Program-made: the position numbers and the translations under genes
The notes under the pieces: generated by a model
Database searches by the model: none
Told to the model about the DNA's origin: nothing
The model's input: only the letters and a program-made list of their open reading frames with translations
Assembly: GCA_026785965.1 (NCBI GenBank)
Contig: JAJAYY010000221.1
Coordinates: 1 to 5,428 of the forward strand
From: Sphingomonas bacterium
GTDB lineage: Bacteria > Pseudomonadota > Alphaproteobacteria > Sphingomonadales > Sphingomonadaceae
Direction of reading: 5' to 3'
DNA length: 5,428 nucleotides
Shown: positions 1-5,413 of the stretch, piece after piece
Position numbering within the stretch: position 1 is the stretch's first letter
Layout of the letters: the number at the start of each line of letters is the position of its first letter

Positions 1-855
1 ATCGCGCTCAATGCCAAAATCCCGTTCGCGACTATGCCATCGTCAGCCGCACCGGCCTTCTCGCTTGGCAAAGCGAATGGCGCGGCAGGGGTGCAGGCGC
101 TCGAATGCCTGACCAGCGCGATTTATTCCGAGCCGGGACAAGAAAGCGACGCCGGCCAGCGCGCGGTCGCCCAGGTGATCCTCAACCGCGTCCGCCACCC
201 GGCCTATCCGTCGAGCGTGTGCGGAGTGGTCTATCAAGGATCGACCCGTCCGACCGGCTGCCAGTTCACCTTCACCTGCGACGGGTCGCTGGCGCGGGCG
301 CCGATGACTTCAGCCTGGGATCGCGCGCGCAAGGTGGCGCAGGCGATGCTCGGCGGTGCCGTCTACGCCCCGGCGGGTCGCGCGACGCATTATCACGCCA
401 ATTACGTGCTTCCTTATTGGGCCGCGAGCCTGGTCAAGACTCACGTCGAAGGCGCGCATCTATTCTATCGCTGGTCGGGCAATTGGGGACGCAATGCGGC
501 GTTCAGCCAGTCTTATGCCGGGCGCGAGGCGAGTGCGGCCCAATTGCGCGTGGCTGCGCTCAGCGTGCCGCATATCCTGCCGCGCGCGATGACCGCCGCG
601 AGCGCGCTGGCGGCGCTCGACAAGGTCGATGGGGTCAAGGTCGAGAAAGCGACGGGCGGCCGCGTCACGGCGCATTTCAGCCCGCAGGCCCGCGCCGCGG
701 TCGAAGCGATCAAGCTGGTGCCGTATGTCGAGCGCGTTTCAGCGTCGGACAATCTGCGCCATGCGCTTGATGGCGCAACGCCCAAGGGCGGCGACGCCAA
801 GCCGCTCGGCCGAGTCAGCGACACAAGCGAGCAAGCCGCGAAACCGGCTTCCTGA
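1..855 (+). CDS. Cell wall hydrolase, SleB-like (Hydrolase_2 family), 5' partial
   Basis: Likely a secreted or periplasmic enzyme that cleaves peptidoglycan glycan strands, related to the spore-cortex lytic enzyme SleB (Hydrolase_2 family). The reading frame is open to the first base of the window. The residues before the ATG at 34 (NAKIPF) resemble the lead-in of sphingomonad homologues, so I treat the true start as upstream and the gene as 5' truncated by the window. Numbering from the Met at 34, the domain spans about 22-150. It contains AIYSEPG with the presumed catalytic Glu33 (codon at 130-132), VAQVILNRVRHPAYP (45-59), GCQFTFTCDG (75-84), and THYHANYVLPYW (118-129) followed by HLFYRW. 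Residues from about 165 to 273 are an Ala-rich tail that I cannot assign. No signal peptide is visible because the N-terminus is missing. Family assignment is confident; biological role and exact bond specificity are inferred. Confidence 0.87.
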   Translation: MALNAKIPFATMPSSAAPAFSLGKANGAAGVQALECLTSAIYSEPGQESDAGQRAVAQVILNRVRHPAYPSSVCGVVYQGSTRPTGCQFTFTCDGSLARAPMTSAWDRARKVAQAMLGGAVYAPAGRATHYHANYVLPYWAASLVKTHVEGAHLFYRWSGNWGRNAAFSQSYAGREASAAQLRVAALSVPHILPRAMTAASALAALDKVDGVKVEKATGGRVTAHFSPQARAAVEAIKLVPYVERVSASDNLRHALDGATPKGGDAKPLGRVSDTSEQAAKPAS

Positions 856-863
856 GCTTGGGC

Positions 864-885
864 AGCCCACTTCGGGCTTCGATTT
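864..885 (+). terminator. Possible weak intrinsic terminator of the cell wall hydrolase gene
   Basis: A 5-bp stem AGCCC (864-868) / GGGCT (874-878) with a 5-nt loop begins 8 nt after the hydrolase stop codon. The only T-run nearby is TTTT at 882-885, separated from the stem by TCGA, so the structure is marginal. It lies between the convergent hydrolase and tRNA-Asp genes, where a terminator would be expected. Confidence 0.4.
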
Positions 886-896
886 TACGAGAAAAA

Positions 897-973
<77 letters not shown>

Positions 974-990
974 ACTCTGGTGTGGGCGGG

Positions 991-1019
991 CAACTAGGGT
1001 AGCCCCTTTTGGCTGTCAA
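991..1019 (-). promoter_or_regulatory. Probable sigma-70-type promoter of tRNA-Asp
   Basis: On the minus strand, a perfect -35 hexamer TTGACA (1014-1019) is followed after exactly 17 nt by a weak -10 match TAGTTG (991-996). Transcription would begin around 980-986, just before the tRNA 5' end at 973. The -35 is convincing, while the -10 matches the consensus at only two positions. The short distance to the tRNA fits a tRNA leader. Confidence 0.5.
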
Positions 1020-1038
1020 CAAGCCGCGAGATTTTTTC

Positions 1039-1088
1039 GGGAATACAGGTTCGGCTGAGCTCGCGCAGCTTCAGTGACGAACATTCCC
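1039..1088 (-). other. Long imperfect stem-loop behind the AI-2E family gene
   Basis: Directly after the stop codon of the minus-strand AI-2E gene, the transcript can form a nested hairpin. GGGAAT pairs with ATTCCC (1083-1088 with 1039-1044), GTTCG with CGAAC (1078-1082 with 1049-1053), CTG with CAG (1072-1074 with 1055-1057), and AGCT with AGCT (1067-1070 with 1058-1061) around a 5-nt GCGCG loop. This makes 18 pairs, with small bulges between the blocks. On the minus strand it is followed by GAAAAAA rather than a U-tract, so it is not a canonical intrinsic terminator. It could cap the mRNA 3' end or assist Rho-dependent termination ahead of tRNA-Asp. Confidence 0.55.
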
Positions 1089-1089
1089 C

Positions 1090-2247
1090 TCAGTCGTCTC
1101 GGTCCTCATCTTCGCCGACATGGGTCAAGGTTCCGTCCTCGAACAGGAAGCCGGCGATGTCGGGTGTCCCTGCAGCGGAGAAAATGGTCTTGAAAATGAT
1201 CAGCAGCGGGACCGCGAGCAATGCCCCGGTGGTGCCCCACACCCACGCCCAGAACGACAGCGAGACGAGGATCAGCAGCGGATTGATGGTCAGTCGGCGC
1301 CCGACGATCAACGGAGTGAGGACATTGGCCTCGATCAGGTGGAGGCCGATAAAGATCGCCGGTGGCAGCAACGCCGCCCACGGATCGGCGAAGGTCATCA
1401 GCCCGCCGAGCGCGAGCAACAGCGCCGCCGCGATCGGGCCCAGATATGGGATGTAATTGAGCACCGCGACGATTCCGCCCCACATCAGCGGGCTGTCCAT
1501 CCCCAATCCCCACAGGATCAACGCCGTCAGCGCGCCCAGCGCGACATTGATGACGGTGATCGTGCCGATATAGGTCGAGGTCGCCGCGACGACTTGCTGG
1601 ATCACGCGCGCCGTCGTCAGCGCACCTTCGAAGCTGCCGCGGCTGACGATCGTGCGCTTGCGCATCCCCGTCCACCCGGCGAGGAAGAAATAGATCACCA
1701 GCAACGCGAAGAACAATTGGATCGCGGCGTGCGGCGCCGAGGCGGTGATCAGCCCGAGCATCGAATTGGGGGTCGCGATCCGCACCGTGCGGCTCTGGTC
1801 GGCATTGACCGCGATCCGCGACTCGGTGTTGTTGATGAACTTCTCGAGGCTCGAATAAAGGTCGAGCAGCGGCGCCAGCGCGTTGGTCACGCGATCGATC
1901 CGCTGCGGGATGAGCGCCACCCAGTCGATCGCCGGAAGCACGATCGAGGCGAGCGCGAAGATCGCGATCATCAAGAAGATGACCACGCACAGCACCGCCG
2001 CAAGCTTGGCCGGGACTCCGCGCCGCTCGAACCATTCGAGCATCGGCACCAACGCAATCGCGATCACCAGCGCGGCGGTCACGGGAAGGAAGAATTCGGC
2101 CCCGGAACGAAGCGCGAATGGCAAAGCAAGCACCAGCCCGATCCCGCCGATCAGGGTCAGTGCGGCGAGCAAACGGACGCGCTTGAGCTCAAGCGTCTCA
2201 TGCTCCTGCTCGTGCGATTCATGCGGAGCGGGGGTGACAGCGTTCAT
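1090..2247 (-). CDS. AI-2E family (PerM-type) transporter-like membrane protein
   Basis: A 385-aa polytopic inner-membrane protein of the AI-2E transporter family (PerM/TqsA/YdiK relatives). Members have been linked to autoinducer-2 efflux and ion antiport, but most have no known substrate, so none is assigned here. The first 22 or so residues are hydrophilic and rich in Glu and His. Hydrophobic segments lie near 26-47, 53-70, 81-105, 173-190, 226-248, 255-285, 292-306 and 322-355. A hydrophilic loop (about 111-168) separates the N- and C-terminal membrane groups, as is usual for the family. Diagnostic motifs are NYIPYLGP (264-271), EANVLTPLIVGRRLTINP (306-323) and WGTTGALLAVPL (337-348). The C-terminus is short and acidic (GEDEDRDD). 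The ATG at 2245-2247 is preceded by a G-rich GGGGGTG at 2261-2267, a distant and only possible ribosome binding site. The gene starts 76 nt downstream of tRNA-Leu on the same strand, so readthrough from the tRNA promoter is possible. Confidence 0.92.
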   Translation of the reverse strand: MNAVTPAPHESHEQEHETLELKRVRLLAALTLIGGIGLVLALPFALRSGAEFFLPVTAALVIAIALVPMLEWFERRGVPAKLAAVLCVVIFLMIAIFALASIVLPAIDWVALIPQRIDRVTNALAPLLDLYSSLEKFINNTESRIAVNADQSRTVRIATPNSMLGLITASAPHAAIQLFFALLVIYFFLAGWTGMRKRTIVSRGSFEGALTTARVIQQVVAATSTYIGTITVINVALGALTALILWGLGMDSPLMWGGIVAVLNYIPYLGPIAAALLLALGGLMTFADPWAALLPPAIFIGLHLIEANVLTPLIVGRRLTINPLLILVSLSFWAWVWGTTGALLAVPLLIIFKTIFSAAGTPDIAGFLFEDGTLTHVGEDEDRDD

Positions 2248-2323
2248 GGCGCGACCATATCACCCCCGCGCGCGCCCGCTAGAGCGTTGCAGCGATCCGG
2301 CGCGGTTTGGCTGAAAAGTCGAA

Positions 2324-2407
2324 TGGTGCCCCCGGTCCGACTCGAACGGACACTCCTTGCAGAACTCGATTTTGAGTCGAGCGCGTCTACCATTCCGCCA
2401 CGGGGGC
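2324..2407 (-). tRNA. tRNA-Leu (anticodon CAA)
   Basis: An 84-nt class II tRNA on the minus strand. The acceptor stem GCCCCCG/CGGGGGC is perfect, the discriminator is A, and CCA is encoded (TGG at 2324-2326 on the plus strand). The D arm contains TGGCGGAATGGTAGACGC. The anticodon stem CTCGA/TCGAG closes the loop CTCAAAA, giving anticodon CAA at 2372-2374, which reads the leucine codon UUG. A long variable arm of the leucine type precedes the T arm GTCCG-TTCGAGT-CGGAC. No partial copy of its 3' end is visible elsewhere in the window. Confidence 0.97.
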
Positions 2408-2520
2408 ACGCAAAACGCCCCTTAGCATGACCGCGACAAGGGGCAAGCCGTGGCGTGATCGCGATTGCCACGCGACGATCAGTGCCGGTCAGCCCGGTGC
2501 ACTGGTGAAACAGGTATTCC
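2408..2520. other. Non-coding spacer with three successive inverted repeats
   Basis: The spacer between tRNA-Leu and the first 30-bp repeat holds no supported gene. It contains three dyads in a row. The first is GCCCCTT (2417-2423) with AAGGGGC (2438-2444). The second is CGTGGC (2449-2454) with GCCACG (2467-2472), enclosing the palindrome ATCGCGAT (2458-2465). The third is AGTGC (2481-2485) with GCACT (2499-2503), with an inner CGG/CCG pairing. None is followed by a T-tract. The first lies where a tRNA-Leu promoter should be, but I found no convincing -35/-10 pair. Confidence 0.5.
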
Positions 2521-2550
2521 AATATCCGCTTTCGACCCATTGCGGACATT
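2521..2550. repeat. 30-bp dispersed hairpin repeat, copy 1
   Basis: Arms AATATCCGC (2521-2529) and GCGGACATT (2542-2550) flank the 12-nt centre TTTCGACCCATT. One stem position is mismatched (A against C). It lies 24 nt before the start of the GFA-family gene and marks the left edge of the islet. Similarity to copies 2 and 3 stops sharply outside these 30 bases, apart from a following C. Confidence 0.85.
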
Positions 2551-2574
2551 CCTAATTGGCCATTACAAGTCGCT

Positions 2575-2907
2575 ATGGGCGTTGAGGGAAGCTGTCATTG
2601 CGGCAACGTGCGGATAGAACTGCCAAGCAAGCCCGCGTGGGTTGCAGATTGTAACTGCTCCCTCTGTCGTCGGCTTGCATGGCGTGTGGCTTCTTTCCCG
2701 CCGGACCAAGTACGCGTTTCAGGTGTGACGACAGCATATGTCTGGGGCGATAGGATGATCAGCATCCACCATTGTCCGGTTTGCGGCTGCGGCACACACT
2801 GGCAGTCTCTGGGCGAAGATTTCGGCAAGATGGGCATCAATGCACGCTTGATCGACGATTTCGATGAAAGCGCCGTCGAGGTCAGGAAATTCGACAATGT
2901 GGGGTAA
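2575..2907 (+). CDS. GFA (CENP-V/GFA) family zinc protein
   Basis: A 110-aa cytoplasmic protein of the CENP-V/GFA fold, a family named after glutathione-dependent formaldehyde-activating enzyme. Most members have no proven substrate, so a catalytic role should not be assumed. The cysteine pattern is clear: CHCG (C7, C9), CNCSLC (C26, C28, C31) and HCPVCGCGTHW (C67, C70, C72), which would supply the two zinc sites typical of the family. The stretch from FPPDQVRVSG through AYVWGDRM (41-61) and MGINARL (86-92) matches what I recall of a compact proteobacterial subfamily. The protein ends abruptly at KFDNVG, where I recall homologues running a few residues further, so a short C-terminal loss is possible. 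The ATG at 2575 fits the family N-terminus, but no good Shine-Dalgarno is visible. It sits between repeat copies 1 and 2 in a lower-GC stretch, suggesting it is accessory. Confidence 0.85.
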   Translation: MGVEGSCHCGNVRIELPSKPAWVADCNCSLCRRLAWRVASFPPDQVRVSGVTTAYVWGDRMISIHHCPVCGCGTHWQSLGEDFGKMGINARLIDDFDESAVEVRKFDNVG

Positions 2908-2921
2908 TTAAGCTCGCCGCG

Positions 2922-2951
2922 AACGTCCGCTTTCCACCCATTGCGGAGATT
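2922..2951. repeat. 30-bp dispersed hairpin repeat, copy 2
   Basis: Arms AACGTCCGC (2922-2930) and GCGGAGATT (2943-2951) flank TTTCCACCCATT. Two adjacent stem positions are mismatched (G-G and C-A). It begins 14 nt after the GFA-family stop codon. Bases 2925-2942 are identical to 3205-3222 in copy 3, an 18-nt exact match. Confidence 0.87.
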
Positions 2952-2977
2952 CGTTGGAGGCGTCAGGATCGCTCGCC

Positions 2978-2983
2978 GGAGGT
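2978..2983 (+). promoter_or_regulatory. Shine-Dalgarno GGAGGT fixing the start of the 70-aa gene
   Basis: GGAGGT lies 3 nt upstream of the ATG at 2987. This is a strong anti-16S match and favours that ATG over the in-frame TTG at 2954, which has no such site and directly abuts repeat copy 2. Confidence 0.7.
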
Positions 2984-2986
2984 CAA

Positions 2987-3199
2987 ATGGTTAAAGTCGA
3001 GGTGACCAAAGCGGGCGATGTTGATCCACTGTTTGTGGTCGAGTTCGGCTTTTTGCCGCGCGTGGGCGAAAGCGTTTCAATCCGCGCAAGGGGGGATGAT
3101 GACGTGTATGACATCTACCGAGTTCGAGACGTCTATCACTTTGCAGACCCGCGAACGGACACCTATCGGGCGGGCATCGTCGTCGAATTAGACGATTGA
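2987..3199 (+). CDS. Hypothetical 70-aa protein in the repeat-bounded islet
   Basis: I do not recognise this gene. It encodes 70 residues from the ATG chosen by the GGAGGT just upstream. The protein is soluble and acidic at its C-terminus (VVELDD), with no signal peptide, membrane segment or cysteine. Alternating hydrophobic residues in VKVEVTKAG, LFVVEFGFLPRVGESVSI, DVYDIYRVRDVYHF and YRAGIVVEL suggest a small all-beta fold of about five strands. The pattern 'LPRVGE...V...YRV..V.H' is reminiscent of short beta-barrel proteins seen as orphans near mobile regions, but that comparison is from memory. It lies between repeat copies 2 and 3 and ends 2 nt before copy 3. The clean ribosome binding site, uninterrupted frame and predicted regular strands argue that it is real. 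Function unknown. Confidence 0.7.
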   Translation: MVKVEVTKAGDVDPLFVVEFGFLPRVGESVSIRARGDDDVYDIYRVRDVYHFADPRTDTYRAGIVVELDD

Positions 3200-3201
3200 C
3201 G

Positions 3202-3231
3202 TATGTCCGCTTTCCACCCATTCCGGACATT
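3202..3231. repeat. 30-bp dispersed hairpin repeat, copy 3
   Basis: Arms TATGTCCGC (3202-3210) and CCGGACATT (3223-3231) flank TTTCCACCCATT. The innermost pair (C-C) and the outermost pair (T-T) are mismatched. It starts 2 nt after the stop of the 70-aa gene and lies 62 bp from the 3' end of comM, marking the right edge of the islet. Confidence 0.87.
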
Positions 3232-3232
3232 C

Positions 3233-3253
3233 GCGCCAAATCGCCTGTGGCGC
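3233..3253. other. Inverted repeat between the convergent 70-aa gene and comM
   Basis: GCGCCA (3233-3238) and TGGCGC (3248-3253) form a 6-bp GC-rich stem with a 9-nt loop. It lies between two convergent genes, where a bidirectional terminator would be expected. No T-tract follows on either strand, so termination by this element alone is doubtful. Confidence 0.35.
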
Positions 3254-3293
3254 CGACGCAACAGCGAAAGCGGTGCAACTGTGGCTTGCTTGA

Positions 3294-4802
3294 TCAGTTG
3301 CGCGGGGCGTGGCGGCGGTAGCTGAGCGCTTCGGCGATGTGGATCCGGCCAACCGTCTCGGCGCCGGCGAGGTCGGCGATGGTCCGGGCGACCTTGAGCA
3401 CGCGGTGATAGCCGCGCGCCGACAGCCGCATCGCCGCCGCTGCATCGGCGAGCAGTTTCCGGCCTGGATCGTCGGGCGTCGCGACGCGGTCAAGCAGCTC
3501 GCCATCGGCCTCGGCATTGGTGCGCACCCCCTGCCCTTGATAGCGCATCGATTGGACGTGACGCGCCGCCGCGACCCTCAGCCCAACCTCGGCGCTGCCC
3601 TCGCACGGTGGCGGCAGGGTCAAATCGGCGGCGCTGACGCTGGCAACTTCGACATGAAGGTCGATGCGATCGAGCAACGGCCCCGACACCTTAGCCTGGT
3701 AATCGGCCGCGCAGCGCGGCGCGCGGGCGCAGGCCAGTGCGGGATCGCCGAGATGCCCGCAACGGCACGGGTTCATCGCCGCGATCAACTGGACCCGGGC
3801 GGGAAAAGTGACATGCATGTTGGCCCGCGCCACGCTGACCGTCCCGGTTTCGAGCGGCTGACGCAGCGAATCGAGCACCGCGCGCTGGAATTCAGGAAGC
3901 TCGTCGAGGAACAATACGCCGAGATGCGCGAGGCTGATCTCGCCCGGGCGAACCTTGAGTCCGCCCCCGACCAATGCCGGCATCGAGGCCGAATGATGCG
4001 GACTGCGGAATGGCCGCCGCCGCCGCATCCGCCCTCCCGTCAATTCGCCCGCGACCGAGGCGACCATCGACACTTCGAGCGCTTCGGACGGGTCGAGCGG
4101 CGGCAAGATCCCCGGCAGGCACGCCGCGAGCAGCGACTTGCCCGCGCCCGGCGGGCCGCTCATCAGCAAATTATGCCCCCCCGCAGCGGCGATTTCGAGC
4201 GCGCGCTTGGCTACTTCCTGGCCTTTGACTTGGGCCAGGTCGGGCCCGCCGACGATCGGTTCGGCTTCGCCCGGCTCGGGCGGGCGGAGCAACGCGGTGC
4301 CCTTTAGATGCGCCAGCAAGGCGAGCAGATCGGGCGCCGCGATCAGTTCGACATTGCCCGCCCACGCCGCTTCGGCTCCCTGAACCGCCGGGCAGATCAG
4401 CCCCATGTCGCGCGACGAAGCGTGAAGCGCGGCAAGCAGCACCCCGGGCGAGGCGGCGATCTTGCCGTCCAGTCCCAATTCGCCAACCGCAACATAATGG
4501 CTCAGCCCCTCGGCGTCGGTCGCGCCGATCGCGGCGAGCAGGCCGAGCGCGATCGGCAGGTCGAAGTGCGATCCTTCCTTGGGCAAATCGGCAGGCGACA
4601 GGTTGATCGTGATCCGCTTGGGCGGCAGCGCGAGCCCGATCGCCGACAGCGCCGCGCGGACCCGCTCGCGGCTTTCGGCGACGGCCTTGTCGGGCAGCCC
4701 GACGATGATGAAATGCGGCAGTCCGGCCGATAGCTGGACCTGAACCTCGACGGCGCGCGCCTCGAGCCCGAGATAGGCAACAGTGGCGATGGTCGCGACC
4801 AT
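3294..4802 (-). CDS. comM: ComM/YifB family Mg-chelatase-like AAA+ ATPase
   Basis: ComM is a cytoplasmic hexameric AAA+ helicase that promotes branch migration during natural transformation, helping incoming single-stranded DNA to be integrated. The 502-aa product is full length for the family. Residues 1-170 form the ChlI-like N-terminal domain, with GLPHFIIVGLPDKAVAESRERVRAA at 27-51 and INLSPADLPKEGSHFDLPIA at 66-85. The Mg-chelatase AAA+ core follows, with Walker A GPPGAGKS (216-223), PFRSPHHSAS (264-273), Walker B VLFLDELPEF (296-305) and LLDRIDLHVEV (376-386). Cysteines 346, 348, 358 and 364 (CRCGH...C...C) make the likely zinc site. The C-terminal helical domain includes LSARGYHRVLKVARTIADL (460-478). 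The ATG at 4800-4802 yields the standard MVATIATVAYLG N-terminus, with GAGGGG about 12 nt upstream. No frameshift or missing motif is seen. It is divergent from the PGPGW gene and convergent with the islet. Confidence 0.95.
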   Translation of the reverse strand: MVATIATVAYLGLEARAVEVQVQLSAGLPHFIIVGLPDKAVAESRERVRAALSAIGLALPPKRITINLSPADLPKEGSHFDLPIALGLLAAIGATDAEGLSHYVAVGELGLDGKIAASPGVLLAALHASSRDMGLICPAVQGAEAAWAGNVELIAAPDLLALLAHLKGTALLRPPEPGEAEPIVGGPDLAQVKGQEVAKRALEIAAAGGHNLLMSGPPGAGKSLLAACLPGILPPLDPSEALEVSMVASVAGELTGGRMRRRRPFRSPHHSASMPALVGGGLKVRPGEISLAHLGVLFLDELPEFQRAVLDSLRQPLETGTVSVARANMHVTFPARVQLIAAMNPCRCGHLGDPALACARAPRCAADYQAKVSGPLLDRIDLHVEVASVSAADLTLPPPCEGSAEVGLRVAAARHVQSMRYQGQGVRTNAEADGELLDRVATPDDPGRKLLADAAAAMRLSARGYHRVLKVARTIADLAGAETVGRIHIAEALSYRRHAPRN

Positions 4803-4942
4803 CTAAAGATCGCCCCTCGCGCAGCCCCGGCAGTGGTCAGGCACCCTTCCCCCTAGCTCGGCGCGGCGACGCTAGACGCTCGACAGTAGCAAAGGCAAGC
4901 GCAGGGGTTGCGGCGCGCGCTTATGCTCCCCACAAGCCCGCC

Positions 4943-5353
4943 ATGATCAGCCGCGAGCAATGGACCCGATTCATCGATCATCCTGTGGTCGAGTGGACCA
5001 TTTTCGCGACCGGGGCCTTGCTCATGCTGCTGTCGCCGCTGGCGGGAGTGATCCCTGGCCCGGGCGGGATTTTCGTGTTCGCGATCGGGCTGGCGATGGT
5101 GCTCAAGACAAGCGTGTGGGCCAAGCGCCATTATGTCCGGTTCAAGAATTGGCAGCCCAAGGCGGGGCGCTGGGCCGATTGGGGCCTGCGCCGCAAAAGC
5201 GCCAAGCGGCGCGCGGTGATTCGCAAGGAACGCAAGGTGTTGGGTTGCCCCCCGCCGAGCGACGAACAAGCTGAAGGGCCGATCGCCGCCGCACTGCCCG
5301 ATCCACCGGCAACAGCACCCGAATTGCCCGGCGATCGCGAGTCCACCAATTGA
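4943..5353 (+). CDS. PGPGW-type small membrane protein
   Basis: A 136-aa inner-membrane protein resembling the PGPGW (putative transmembrane) family, whose function is unknown. Two hydrophobic segments, about 16-36 and 39-55, are joined by the signature turn IPGPGG (37-42); the usual Trp of PGPGW is replaced by Gly here. A strongly basic stretch follows (WAKRHYVRFKNWQ, then LRRKSAKRRAVIRKERK at 82-98), consistent with a cytoplasmic tail by the positive-inside rule. The last 35 residues are Pro/Ala-rich and probably disordered. The ATG at 4943 gives an N-terminus like that of homologues, but no Shine-Dalgarno is visible in the C-rich leader. It is transcribed away from comM across a 140-bp spacer in which I see no clear promoter, and it ends in its own terminator, so it is probably monocistronic. 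Confidence 0.78.
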   Translation: MISREQWTRFIDHPVVEWTIFATGALLMLLSPLAGVIPGPGGIFVFAIGLAMVLKTSVWAKRHYVRFKNWQPKAGRWADWGLRRKSAKRRAVIRKERKVLGCPPPSDEQAEGPIAAALPDPPATAPELPGDRESTN

Positions 5354-5391
5354 CTTTGGCGGTTCACCCCCGTATCGGCGCCATCGACAGC

Positions 5392-5413
5392 GGCCGCTTG
5401 CGCGGCCCTTTTT
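5392..5413 (+). terminator. Intrinsic terminator of the PGPGW gene
   Basis: GGCCGC (5392-5397) and GCGGCC (5402-5407) form a perfect 6-bp GC stem with a TTGC loop, followed by CTTTTT (5408-5413). It begins 38 nt after the gene's stop codon. This is the only canonical Rho-independent terminator in the window. Confidence 0.8.

Noticed and set aside
1120..2430. 436-codon plus-strand open frame opposite the AI-2E gene
   Set aside because: It is antisense to a well-supported membrane protein gene, runs through tRNA-Leu, and its product is a run of R, D, Q, H and E typical of the complementary frame of a high-GC gene.
2244..2549. 101-codon minus-strand frame starting MSAMGRKR
   Set aside because: Its start lies inside repeat copy 1 and it runs across the entire tRNA-Leu on the same strand, so it is an artefact of the repeat's open frame.
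2324..2550. Classical tRNA-site integration at tRNA-Leu
   Set aside because: The islet is on the 5' side of the tRNA, whereas integrases usually use the 3' end; no duplicated tRNA fragment or integrase gene is visible.
2954..2986. TTG start at 2954 for the small islet gene
   Set aside because: The TTG is 2 nt from repeat copy 2 and lacks a Shine-Dalgarno, whereas the ATG at 2987 has GGAGGT in place.
2521..3231. CRISPR array
   Set aside because: Only three degenerate copies, with spacing of 401 and 280 bp and intact genes between them; no cas gene is present.
2521..3231. Integron cassette array with attC sites
   Set aside because: The gene-repeat alternation is suggestive, but I found no RYYYAAC/GTTRRRY core-site pairs around the repeats and no integrase; the element is also shorter than attC sites.
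3309..4307. 332-codon plus-strand open frame opposite comM
   Set aside because: It is fully antisense to comM, whose motifs are intact; the composition is Arg/Ala-rich with no recognisable domain.
4803..4942. Divergent promoters between comM and the PGPGW gene
   Set aside because: Only poor hexamer matches were seen, for example TTGCCT with an 18-nt spacer to TAGCGT on the minus strand, not enough to annotate.
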